From JBAXQQ01 sp037131695 (GTDB lineage Bacteria; Armatimonadota; Hebobacteria; CAIYQO01), in the NCBI GenBank assembly GCA_964638715.1, contig CAZWZF010000010.1:1-64000 (forward strand): a stretch of DNA of 64,000 nucleotides, given 5' to 3'. A program made the position numbers and the translations under genes. Under the pieces are notes generated by a model, which saw only the letters and a program-made list of their open reading frames with translations, had not been told where the DNA came from and made no database searches. Below, in pieces: positions 18,552 through 27,167 of this stretch. Positions within the stretch are counted from its first letter, which is position 1. Each line of letters starts with the position of its first letter.

Positions 18552-21428
18552 TTATACAACAGTCCATCTAACACTGAATAATGTTTCATTATCAGTTTTA
18601 CCTGTAAGACGTTTTTCAAGTTGACTTATCAAGTTATTGCGTTTTTCAATGATTTCGTCTTCAACCTTGAATATTTCCTGTCGTTGACGACGCTGTTGTT
18701 TTCCGAGTGATTGTAACTTTTGTTCAATTTCATGCTGTTCTTCGAGATTTAACGCTTGCCGGGCTTCTCTTTGTAGGATTTTTATTTGCTCTTTGGTATC
18801 TTTTAATGCTTTCTCGGCCGATAATACCATATCGTCAGCCCATTTTTCTAACTTCTCACGAGCTTCATTAAAATATTTACTGTTTTGCTCTAACGAACGA
18901 CTGACAGTAGCCTTAGAATGACGCTGCGATTCTGATTTTAGTTTATCTACAATATCATCAGACAGCGAAATATTTCTTACAACTCTACCAGAACATGAAA
19001 ATATTTTCTCACATGTTTCCTGGTCCAATGGCTGTCCGGTATCATCGAAACCGGAAAACAACAGATATTCTTCCAAGTCATAACTTTCTATATTCAATTT
19101 ATTTAATATCAAATATCCGGACTTGTCTTTCAATTGCTCAACAGCATGGATATGGGTAGCATGTTTTGAAATATCAATAACTAACTCAGCCGTTGGAGTA
19201 TCAAGTTTTTTTGCATTTTCAATTACATATTCACCAAGCGGGTGGGATAGTCGATATAAATATGAATCGTTTACATCAACAGCAACATCTTGACTGCGAT
19301 GTTCCTTGGTTATCAAGTGGTATCTACCTGTTTCAATTTCCTTTTTAGGAGATTTAAACAAATGAAAATATAACTCGTTATCATAAAATTCAGCAAAATC
19401 ATTCAACATTTCTTCAGTTAATTTCCAAAATTTACTACTAAAACGGTCAATCTGCATTTTTGTATTTTTTAGCTGAACTCGTAAACGTTCATGAACATCT
19501 TCATCAAAATTCTCAAAAAGCATTCTGCGGGTATCATCCATACGCGCTTTGATTTTTTCATCCATTTCTTCCTGCAACGCATGGAAAGCGGTTTCTATTT
19601 CTTCCGGTGTCCGGCAATTCTGGTAGATATCAAATATTTTCTTTTCAAAATCAATGCCAGATTCAATAATACCCAGCACTTCATCCGACGCGCCAAAAAC
19701 ACCACTGAAAAGTTTAAATTTTTCAGATAACAACTCTAAAACACGGCGGTCAGCATCATTGCGTTCATTAAGAAAGTTGATGACTACTACATCATGTTTT
19801 TGCCCATATCGATGACAGCGGCCTATGCGCTGTTCAACCCGTTGTGGATTCCATGGTAAATCGTAATTGATAACTAATGAACAGAATTGCAGGTTGACAC
19901 CTTCTGCTGCTGCTTCAGTGGCAATCATGATTTGTGCTTTATCTCTAAAATATTCTACTAATGCAGTACGAATATCTACGTCCCGTGAACCGCTTACCCG
20001 TCCAGTTTCTTTATTATCTGCTACCCAGGCATCATAAATAGCGGTAGTATCAGCACCGCTATTGGAACCGTTATAGCAAACTGTTTTACCCGCATATCCA
20101 TGAGTATCCAGATAAGCCTTTAAATAATCTTGCGTACGGCGTGATTCGGTGAATATTAAAGCCTTTTGCTCAGCTCCAATATTTAGCATCTGTTGAAATC
20201 CTATTTCTAAAGCGGAAACCAATGAACTCGTTTTTGTATCAGTGCCTATACTTTTAGCCCATTTATTAAGACGATCTAATTCAGCTATTTCTTCTTTTAA
20301 TTTATGTCTATCTATTGTTGAAGGAGTTATTACGTTTCCATCCTCCTCATCATCAAGGATTTCATCAAGTAAGTCTTCTTCAATATCTTCATTGCCAAAC
20401 AGTGACTCAGTATACTGAGGATCGTCATTAATCTGCTCATCCCGCAGTTTTTCGAGCCGAATCATCATGGTTTTCAATGTCCCGGCGATGGCCAACGATG
20501 ACGATGCCAGCAATTTGCGTAAAATAATATGCGTTAAATGTTTCTGACGGCTTGGAATTGCATAGCTGCTATCTCTTTGCAAAAATGCAGATACAGCCTC
20601 ATATAATTTATGCTCATCATCAGTCGGTTTAAATGGACGGGTAATAGCACGCCGTTCGGTATATTTAATATATTCCATCACCTGATTTCGCAGAGTGCGT
20701 TTACAAAATGTTTGAAGTCGGTTGCGAAGGTCTCCGATATTACTATCTGCATTCATATATTGAGCACGAAAAGCATTAGCATCACCAAAAATATGCTCAT
20801 CAATAAGTGTGGAAAGGCCATAAAGTTCTAAAAGTGAATTTTGCAGTGGGGTAGCAGATAAAAGCAGCTTTCGACAATCTTCTGTTGCCCAACGTATATT
20901 TTGACCAATCACATTACTTGCCCGATAAGCGTTTCGTAATTTATGAGCTTCATCAATAACCACCATATTCCATAAGATGGTTTTTATTTCATCCCGGATT
21001 TTATTTGCAAAGTTATAAGATACAATTATGACGGATTTCTCAAGTAATGGATTTTTACTTGACCGTTTGGACGTTTGATAAGATTTAGCATCTAGGATAA
21101 ATACCGGAAGGTTAAACTTTTCTTCAAGTTCCAATGCCCATTGCTTGCGAATAGATGCCGGGCAAATAATCAATATTCGACGTTTACGCTCAGCCCATAA
21201 TTGGCAAAGAATAATACCAGCTTCAATAGTTTTCCCCAGCCCAACCTCGTCAGCAAGTATAACGCCTTTAGATAATGGGGAATGCAAAGCAAACAAAGCA
21301 ACTTCTATCTGATGCGGATTAAGGTCAACCGAGGCGTTAAATAAAGACATAGACAGCCGGTCTGAACTATCTACGCTCTTTCTGGTTAAGTCGTATGCTA
21401 AATATTTGCAATGATATGGTGTTAACAT
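18552..21428 (-). CDS. SNF2-family helicase (DrmD/HepA-like)
   Basis: A 958-aa protein. VILADEVGLGKTIEAGIIL (P-loop, about 57-75), VVIDEAHKLRN (DEAH, 159-162), LLLSATPLQNSLLELYGL (motif III), IATEAAAEGVNLQF (motif V) and QRIGRCHRYGQ (motif VI, about 540) define a full Snf2 ATPase. Coiled-coil segments occupy the C-terminal third. SNF2 proteins with this layout occur in DISARM (DrmD) and in other restriction-linked operons, where they move on DNA without separating strands. It is the first gene of the operon, upstream of Mod-like and Res-like genes. No other DISARM proteins are present. Confidence 0.9.
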   Translation of the reverse strand: MLTPYHCKYLAYDLTRKSVDSSDRLSMSLFNASVDLNPHQIEVALFALHSPLSKGVILADEVGLGKTIEAGIILCQLWAERKRRILIICPASIRKQWALELEEKFNLPVFILDAKSYQTSKRSSKNPLLEKSVIIVSYNFANKIRDEIKTILWNMVVIDEAHKLRNAYRASNVIGQNIRWATEDCRKLLLSATPLQNSLLELYGLSTLIDEHIFGDANAFRAQYMNADSNIGDLRNRLQTFCKRTLRNQVMEYIKYTERRAITRPFKPTDDEHKLYEAVSAFLQRDSSYAIPSRQKHLTHIILRKLLASSSLAIAGTLKTMMIRLEKLRDEQINDDPQYTESLFGNEDIEEDLLDEILDDEEDGNVITPSTIDRHKLKEEIAELDRLNKWAKSIGTDTKTSSLVSALEIGFQQMLNIGAEQKALIFTESRRTQDYLKAYLDTHGYAGKTVCYNGSNSGADTTAIYDAWVADNKETGRVSGSRDVDIRTALVEYFRDKAQIMIATEAAAEGVNLQFCSLVINYDLPWNPQRVEQRIGRCHRYGQKHDVVVINFLNERNDADRRVLELLSEKFKLFSGVFGASDEVLGIIESGIDFEKKIFDIYQNCRTPEEIETAFHALQEEMDEKIKARMDDTRRMLFENFDEDVHERLRVQLKNTKMQIDRFSSKFWKLTEEMLNDFAEFYDNELYFHLFKSPKKEIETGRYHLITKEHRSQDVAVDVNDSYLYRLSHPLGEYVIENAKKLDTPTAELVIDISKHATHIHAVEQLKDKSGYLILNKLNIESYDLEEYLLFSGFDDTGQPLDQETCEKIFSCSGRVVRNISLSDDIVDKLKSESQRHSKATVSRSLEQNSKYFNEAREKLEKWADDMVLSAEKALKDTKEQIKILQREARQALNLEEQHEIEQKLQSLGKQQRRQRQEIFKVEDEIIEKRNNLISQLEKRLTGKTDNETLFSVRWTVV

Positions 21429-21781
21429 TCATTTCCCCATAACAATCCTTATTACATCTGAATTATAACAAAATACATATATAAAAGCCAGTATGAGGAG
21501 ATAGGGGATAAGGTTAATTGTAAAATACGATTTCCTATTGGAAAATGTAATAGAACTGAAAGACATTAAGAAAGTATTTGCCATTCAAGAGCAAGAGTAT
21601 GTATAATTAAAGATTGAGAAATAAATTGCATGCAAAATTGACGCACTATCAACATAAATTTTTAACCCACTTTTTGTGATTAATTTTATACGTTGTTTCG
21701 TGTTTTTTTATACTCCAGATTGGTATCATGTTTCAATTATCTTGTGTCGAATTTTTATTCTATCACACACCAGATAATTTT
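21429..21781. other. Intergenic region between SNF2 and PHP-ATPase genes
   Basis: About 350 bp, AT-rich. It must contain the promoter of the SNF2 operon and the end of the PHP-ATPase transcript. I see no gene, no clear hairpin terminator and no tRNA. Confidence 0.4.
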
Positions 21782-24613
21782 TTAATTTGAATATTTTTTT
21801 CGTCTTAAATCAAATGCTGGCATTGTTCCTTCAAGAACATCTATTACATGCTTCTTAACTACTTGATTTTCAATACTACCGGAAGTATAAGTTATTTTGT
21901 TAGTGATTTTATCTATAGAACAGTAACAAATTTGCTCTGCATCGCAGGCAATTGCAATATTAGGATTATGAGTTACAATAATGACTTGACGTTTTTTCTT
22001 TGCTTCACGAATACAAGGTACTAACTTATCAAAAACAGACTGATTATCTAAATTATCTTCAGGTTGATCTATTATTATTGGAATATCATTTTTACTTAAT
22101 GCCAAATAGAAAATAAGTAAAACTATACCGCGTTGTCCTGCTGATAATTCTTTTAGGCTTCTCCCACTCATATTTAGACTATATTCAGCGTCTAAATAAT
22201 TTAAAAAGGTTAATAAGTTATAAAACTTTTTCTTATCCTTAACTTTTTTAGATGAAATATTGATATCCTCATCAATACATTTTAACACTTCAGTAATAAA
22301 TCCTTTCACACCCTCTGAATTATTAAAATCAAAATCTTTTATTATCTCGTCCATTTTTATCTGCGATTCTGCTATACCTGCAAAAATACCACTAAATTGT
22401 TTTGAGATTTGATCTAGCAATTTTGAGTTTATGTCACTATCACAAATTCCTATATTAACAACGAACTCAATGTTATCATCAATTGAAATAGACAGTTTTT
22501 TAAGCTCATTTTCAATCGGTTTATAAATTGAAGACAATATTATTGACATTGCCTTTTTCTGTTCGAATAATTTACTGACTAATTCTAATCGATTTTCTTT
22601 AAGTTGATTGTATTCCAAACGTAAAATGTTTGTGACATAATTTAACTCGTTTTCAATATTCCTAATTGTTCCTTCAGTAAAATTATCACCGATAATTTCA
22701 GATTTTGCTTTTTCCCAAATTTTCAAATTATCAAGATATCTCTGATATGATTTCTCATTAGCATCAGCACTAGATATTAGACCCATCTTTTGATTTTTAA
22801 TCACAATTAACTTTTTTTGGAGTGAACTATTTTCATCTGATTGATCAGATACATCTAATAAAGACTGTTTTCCCCTTAATGATTTTGATAAATCTTCAAT
22901 TTTCTTAATTATTATTGATGTAGGTGTAGTAATGGTTATTTTAAAAGAATCCGAATCAAATTCATATTTTTTAGCAATTCCTAATAAAGATAGATTTAGA
23001 GAATCAGCCTGGTCAGTCAGAATAACAATTTTATCTTTATATACATTTAATTCAGTTATTTTTTCATTTATTTCTTTTGCCTCATTAATAGTTTTCTCTA
23101 TTTCTTGTTCTAAATCGAGAACTTGTTTATCCAATATACTTAATTGAATTACATAATCATCAGACTGACTTTTTTCAGGTTTCTCAATTTCAGATGGTTT
23201 ATTCTTTTCATGTCTTTCTAAATCATCTTTTCTTTTTATAAGATTTTCTCTTAAACTTATTTCATAAGAAGAAACCAATTTTTCTTCTGCAGTGATTATC
23301 TCATCATTAATCTCTGAAAGTTTTTTTTGTAAATCTATAATTTGTGTTTTAAGCGTAATTGACTTACTTTCAATCAATTCTTCTAAATTTTTCGCAGTGC
23401 CTTTTTCAGTTACATCAACATAAGAAAAAATAACTTTATTAATTTCATCCTGAAATTCGTTATCTAAATCATTACATACCGATTCGATATATTTTTGTGG
23501 TAAGTACTGTGCATTCTCTATTGAACTTGAATATTTTAGTTCACCTAATGATATTTTTTTATCATCTTCTCCATCAAGCCACCGAATTAATCCTTCGTAA
23601 TCATCTGCTAATTTTTTCTTTCTAAAACGATCTTGATGTAAAAATGATGCGTGCTTTGCAATCGCGTGACTTTGGCAACAATGTCCTATGATGTCTGATA
23701 AAGCACTTTTTCCACTACCCTTATTTCCAATAATTGCTGTTAATCCTGAATTTATTGGAATATCAAAATCAAACCAGTTACTTGATGGATTTTTAGGTAT
23801 TTCAATTTTCTTTACAGTTATTGATTCAATATATCTTTGCTTGTTTTTATTCGCTATATCAAGTTTAATTGGTATATCTCCAACAAAAGTTCTTTCTTCT
23901 GGTTGATTAATACATTGAATTAATCCTTCAAAAGTAGGATCTGCTTTAATCCAAAGATATTCTTTAATACTATAATTTCTTGGGTCATGATTATCCGAGC
24001 AAATTATTAAAGGTTTTTCACCTATGGTAGGAAATACATGAGTTTTATAATTAGAAATGTCTTCTATTTTACCCATTTCAAAAAAATTGACATTCTTAGC
24101 AAATTCTTCTTTAATTGCTTCATTTACAGGTACTGAATTGGAAATCATATCATCTAATCCATTAGTTTTTGAACCAGCATGCAGAGATATAAGCGCATTT
24201 TGAGTTTTAGCGAATTTTAAAATTTCTTCAAAATCCCAATATATTTTATGATTATCTTCAGGATTTTTTGCGTTGTTTCTTTTAAATGAATTAAAATCTT
24301 CAATCAAAGCATCTAAGTTTTTCTTTTCAGAGAATAATAAAATAACATGAATATTTGATGCTCCTTTATCTGTCCTTAATTCAACACCAGGAAAAATAGT
24401 GATATTTGGAATAAGTTTATGTAAATTATTGATTCTTTCTTTATCAATAATGAAATGATCTGTGATAGCAACTGCTGCAAAATCCATTTTTTTCCAAGCC
24501 TGTGTGAGAATATCGTCAGAATCGTTACCATTGTATTTCGAATCGTATGAAGATGCTGTATGCACATGTAGATCCCATCTACGCCATTCTGAGCCTCTTG
24601 GATAATCTTTCAT
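21782..24613 (-). CDS. PHP domain-SMC-like ATPase fusion (TrlF-type defence ATPase)
   Basis: A 943-aa protein starting YPRGSEWRRWDLHVHTASSYD. The PHP phosphoesterase domain (about 11-260) has DLHVHT, AITDHF, FPGVEL, SLHAGS and CSDNHD, the metal-binding His/Asp set of this fold. An ABC/SMC-type ATPase follows: AIIGNKGSGKSALSD (P-loop, about 293-307), long coiled coils (about 400-700), LKELSAGQRGIV (signature), IIIDQPEDNLDN (Walker B) and IVTHNPNI (switch His). This fusion matches proteins annotated as TrlF-family AAA-like ATPases, common in defence islands. It probably senses an invader through the ATPase and cleaves a phosphodiester through PHP; the substrate is unknown. It is transcribed alone, last before the right attachment site. 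Confidence 0.85.
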   Translation of the reverse strand: MKDYPRGSEWRRWDLHVHTASSYDSKYNGNDSDDILTQAWKKMDFAAVAITDHFIIDKERINNLHKLIPNITIFPGVELRTDKGASNIHVILLFSEKKNLDALIEDFNSFKRNNAKNPEDNHKIYWDFEEILKFAKTQNALISLHAGSKTNGLDDMISNSVPVNEAIKEEFAKNVNFFEMGKIEDISNYKTHVFPTIGEKPLIICSDNHDPRNYSIKEYLWIKADPTFEGLIQCINQPEERTFVGDIPIKLDIANKNKQRYIESITVKKIEIPKNPSSNWFDFDIPINSGLTAIIGNKGSGKSALSDIIGHCCQSHAIAKHASFLHQDRFRKKKLADDYEGLIRWLDGEDDKKISLGELKYSSSIENAQYLPQKYIESVCNDLDNEFQDEINKVIFSYVDVTEKGTAKNLEELIESKSITLKTQIIDLQKKLSEINDEIITAEEKLVSSYEISLRENLIKRKDDLERHEKNKPSEIEKPEKSQSDDYVIQLSILDKQVLDLEQEIEKTINEAKEINEKITELNVYKDKIVILTDQADSLNLSLLGIAKKYEFDSDSFKITITTPTSIIIKKIEDLSKSLRGKQSLLDVSDQSDENSSLQKKLIVIKNQKMGLISSADANEKSYQRYLDNLKIWEKAKSEIIGDNFTEGTIRNIENELNYVTNILRLEYNQLKENRLELVSKLFEQKKAMSIILSSIYKPIENELKKLSISIDDNIEFVVNIGICDSDINSKLLDQISKQFSGIFAGIAESQIKMDEIIKDFDFNNSEGVKGFITEVLKCIDEDINISSKKVKDKKKFYNLLTFLNYLDAEYSLNMSGRSLKELSAGQRGIVLLIFYLALSKNDIPIIIDQPEDNLDNQSVFDKLVPCIREAKKKRQVIIVTHNPNIAIACDAEQICYCSIDKITNKITYTSGSIENQVVKKHVIDVLEGTMPAFDLRRKKYSN

Positions 24614-24958
24614 AACACTTATTCCTTTTTAGCAATTTTATCAGTATTTAACTATATTTTCAACATATTCATTATAAAAAGCAGTTTATTTTACTTTATG
24701 AATTGTGATAGGAAAGGCATGCCATAATCATAGGTGGTAGGGATAAGTAGTATATTTGTATTTTAGATGACTGTTAGATAATATCGTCTATCAAATAAAA
24801 AATAATTGTTTACGATGTCGTACATTCTCTTAATTTTATAACATGTATCTAATGCCATTTTACACAAATTTCACACCAAACCGGCATTTTACCCAAGGTT
24901 TTCCAGCACATTTAGTTGATTTTTGATATCAAATGACATCACTTAGCTATTTTTAGGT
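24614..24958. other. AT-rich right-end region of the element
   Basis: No gene is seen between the PHP-ATPase start and the right attachment site. The only clear signal is the palindrome TTTGATATCAAA at 24922-24933, which touches the attP arm and matches the core of the palindrome at 3341-3356. Confidence 0.4.
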
Positions 24959-24963
24959 TAACC
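24932..24963. other. Right attachment site (attP arm plus att core)
   Basis: The arm AATGACATCACTTAG (24932-24946) is the exact reverse complement of the arm at 1174-1188. Core TAACC lies at 24959-24963. The DNA to the right is the N-terminal coding part of the phage protease gene. Confidence 0.85.
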
Positions 24964-25026
24964 CTCAAAAATCCCTTGTTCGTCATCATAAGACTTAATT
25001 TCCAACCGAAAATCAGACTTGTCCAT
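24959..25026 (-). pseudogene. HK97-type prohead protease, N-terminal part (interrupted by the mobile element)
   Basis: ATG at 25024-25026, preceded by GGGGAGGA at about 7 nt. The 22 codons MDKSDFRLEIKSYDDEQGIF-EG run into the att core, where the frame then meets a stop created by element DNA. The remaining codons are at 700-1159. The N-terminal strand pattern (L-I-K-Y--E-G-F-GYASVFG) is that of prohead proteases once the two parts are joined. Confidence 0.88.
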
Positions 25027-25028
25027 TA

Positions 25029-25196
25029 TTAATCCTCCCCGTCATCCCATCCGTCGCCATCATTGCCGCGGGTGGCAGAATACAAAAACTCTTCACCCAT
25101 ACTCTGCAGCAGTTCCGGCAGCGACCCGATGTCCGCCACCTGCTGACTGACTTCCTCGCGAACCCCGTCGCACTCAATAACAACCGTAACCGTCAT
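25029..25196 (-). CDS. Small phage protein between portal and protease
   Basis: A 55-aa acidic protein, MTVTVVIECDGVREEVSQQV at the start and GNDGDGWDDGED at the end. A GGAG ribosome site precedes the ATG. The stop is 2 nt before the protease ATG, so they are translationally coupled. No named family; small acidic ORFs are common at this point in HK97-type morphogenesis operons. Confidence 0.7.
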   Translation of the reverse strand: MTVTVVIECDGVREEVSQQVADIGSLPELLQSMGEEFLYSATRGNDGDGWDDGED

Positions 25197-25615
25197 TGTA
25201 TTTCTCCTTTTTAAAATGTGTTAAATGTCCAACACTACTTGCTAACCCAACCACCCCCTACCCCCTCCTTGGCAAGGAGGGGAGTTATGGTAGTTACCTT
25301 ATAATATGGTGGCAGCTTCAATAATCACAATAAATCTTGATTTATAAACTCCCCTCCTTAACAAGGAGGGGTGGCCGAAGGCCGGGGTGGTTCCGCCTAC
25401 CACAAAACTATCACCATACAAAAATTTTTAATTTTTAATTTTTAGAGGCTTTTGCAAAACCCAATGGTACAGACACCTTCCTGGCTTCGCCACTCGGTGT
25501 CAGTCCCTGAAAGTCGTTCTTCCCCTCTCCAACCGGGGAGGGGATTGAGGGGAGGGGCTTTTAAGGCGAAAATCTATAATTCAGAAAATAGGTTTTGCAA
25601 GAGCCTGTTTAATTT
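25197..25615. repeat. Two MITE-like repeats inside the phage operon
   Basis: No gene. 25244-25404 is a long imperfect palindrome built of CCCTCCTT-type and AAGGAGGGG blocks, ending GGCCGGGGTGGTT. 25446-25606 is a separate repeat with terminal inverted repeats (AGGCTTTTGCAAAACC and GGTTTTGCAAGAGCCT) and an internal hairpin at 25472-25501. Related copies occur at 28268, 45645, 54226 and 57810. They separate the portal gene from the small phage gene, so the prophage operon has been invaded. Confidence 0.75.
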
Positions 25616-26734
25616 TTAATTAATTTCCAGCATCTTCCTTGCCTCATCCCGCTCAATCACCCCGGCCTTTACCGCTTCTATTGTTCGTGTCCACAGTTTT
25701 TCACGGTCTTCCTGAAGGGCTTCTATTTTATCGGGGTGGTATGTGAAGATATATTTTTCTGTACCGAAGGTGCTGCCCAGCCAGCGGGTTAATTCGTCAG
25801 ATAGCCAGTCGAGAAGCGGCAGTACCGTTTCCAGGTAGAATGACCGGCGCGCCTCGCGGTAATTGGAATATGTCTTTGCGCCATTGTCTCCCAGCATTTC
25901 CGGCGGCACCCCGAAGGCGATGCAGATTTCCCGTGCGGACATCGTCATTCCTTCCTGCCATGCCATGTCGTCGGGGGTCAGGCTCACCTTTTCCCATTTC
26001 AACCCGCCTTGCAATACCAGTGGCGTGCCGGCATTCGTCGCACCGCTGTAACTTTCGCGAAGAGTGCGGCGCATGTCGTCTATCTGGCGGTCGGTAAGGT
26101 ATTCGTTGGTGGATAATATTCCGCTGGGACGCGCGCTTTGCTGCAGCAGTGCCACATTCCAGGCGCGTCCAGCGTTGTTCTGGTCTACACTGCGGGAAGC
26201 GGCGGATAATGCCGGCAAGCCGATCCAGCTATCCAGCGGATTCACCGTCTTCAAATGCAATATTTCGTGTGGGGCAAACTCAAAAGTTTCATCGCCGTTG
26301 CGGTAGCGATAACCGGCGACCGAGAAAAAGGTATCCCCGGCGATAATCTCTACCTGGTTTGGCTGCAGGCTGTAAATCTCGCGGCCTGGCTTAACATCAT
26401 GCAGGTAGGCATTGCCGCTGATCAGCAGCATCGTCACCGTTTCCTCGATAAGCCGCGTCCACGACTCGCCGGGTTGCGGATGGCTGATTATCCGGGCAGC
26501 ACGGCAATTGGCGTCTTCCACCGGGCCATCGGTTGTCACCCGCATCACCCGCCACGGTATGCCGGCACAGGCACCGGCAATCTTTTTTATGCAGGCATAA
26601 ACATACACGTTCTGCGCGTATCCCTCGCGGGCATAACTGTCATACCGCGCCGGCATCCACGCAGCCCGCCCGCTGCCCAGCACCACTCCACCGCCGCGCG
26701 ACCGGGTAAACAAATCTGCAAACTTCTTAAACAT
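25616..26734 (-). CDS. HK97-family phage portal protein
   Basis: I place the start at 26734 (MFKKFADLFTRS), after GGGGG at 7 nt, giving 372 aa. Typical portal motifs are YVYACIKKIAGACAGIPW, ETVTMLLISGNAYL, EILHLKTVNPLDSWIG, LSAASRSVDQNN, GILSTNEYLTDRQID and FGVPPEMLGDNGAKTYSN, and the C-terminus (YHPDKIEALQEDREKLWTR) is also typical. The portal forms the dodecameric DNA entry ring of the capsid. No terminase gene lies upstream: the next 400 bp are non-coding and the following gene is on the other strand. The prophage therefore appears incomplete on this side. Confidence 0.92.
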   Translation of the reverse strand: MFKKFADLFTRSRGGGVVLGSGRAAWMPARYDSYAREGYAQNVYVYACIKKIAGACAGIPWRVMRVTTDGPVEDANCRAARIISHPQPGESWTRLIEETVTMLLISGNAYLHDVKPGREIYSLQPNQVEIIAGDTFFSVAGYRYRNGDETFEFAPHEILHLKTVNPLDSWIGLPALSAASRSVDQNNAGRAWNVALLQQSARPSGILSTNEYLTDRQIDDMRRTLRESYSGATNAGTPLVLQGGLKWEKVSLTPDDMAWQEGMTMSAREICIAFGVPPEMLGDNGAKTYSNYREARRSFYLETVLPLLDWLSDELTRWLGSTFGTEKYIFTYHPDKIEALQEDREKLWTRTIEAVKAGVIERDEARKMLEIN

Positions 26735-26737
26735 CAT

Positions 26738-27167
26738 CAAACCCCCAATAGCAAAAACCCCGCGCCAACCGGATGCAAACACCAGGTAAACGCGAGGCTC
26801 GTGGCCATATCAATATTTCGTTATGCGCCTATTATATGCAAACATCTGTTTGCTGTCAAGGGGGTAATAACAATTAAAAATTAAAAGTTGAAAATTAAAA
26901 ATTATCTGAACCGCAGATTAAAATGATTTTGCATGATTGAAATGATTTTACGGGGTGGTTTTTTTATACATGGTGCAAATTTAAACTATTTTAACATCGA
27001 TTTACAGTATGAGTTGGATAAAAAAATCACAAACAGGCGGATAATTAAAAAGTTCATTAATCATTATAATCATTTCCAATCATTCTAATCTGTGGTTCAG
27101 ACAAGAAAGACTCATCTCTCTATTTTTTTCATTGACGCCATAAGGCACATGGAATAAAATATGATTG
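26738..27167. repeat. Intergenic region with an inverted-repeat element
   Basis: No gene. 26905-26920 (TCTGAACCGCAGATTA) is an inverted copy of 27086-27101 with one mismatch, bounding a 197-bp AT-rich repeat. Related short pieces (CTCTAAATCCGCGGTTCAG) occur at 57646-57669 and 57964-57987. The leftmost part should hold the portal gene promoter. Confidence 0.6.

Larger units (their letters stand above)
1160..24963. mobile_element. 23.8-kb serine-recombinase integrative element inserted in the prohead protease gene
   Basis: Both junctions share the 5-bp core TAACC (1160-1164 and 24959-24963). Outside the cores lie the two halves of a phage prohead protease gene that join in frame. Inside the cores, each end carries the same 15-bp arm in opposite orientation (1174-1188 and 24932-24946). 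Joined, the ends make a symmetric attP with a central AGGTTAACCT palindrome, as expected for a large serine recombinase. Cargo in order: recombinase, small ORF, DUF927 helicase, primase-polymerase, zinc-ribbon protein, rhamnosidase remnant, small accessory genes, RadC, a restriction-like block and a PHP-ATPase. No conjugation genes were recognised. The recombinase/DUF927/primase combination is reminiscent of staphylococcal SCC elements; that comparison is by gene content only. Confidence 0.88.

Noticed and set aside
10740..21428. Complete DISARM system
   Set aside because: Only the SNF2 and a methyltransferase would fit; drmA, drmB and the phospholipase-D drmC are absent, and the Res-like nuclease is not part of DISARM.
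10740..24613. BREX system
   Set aside because: No PglZ phosphatase, BrxC ATPase or PglX-type methyltransferase is visible.
1160..24963. Conjugative transposon or ICE
   Set aside because: No relaxase, coupling protein or type IV secretion genes; the element has only integration and replication functions.
25244..25404. CRISPR-like repeat array
   Set aside because: The repeated blocks are inverted, not direct with spacers; it is a palindromic intergenic repeat and no cas genes are present.
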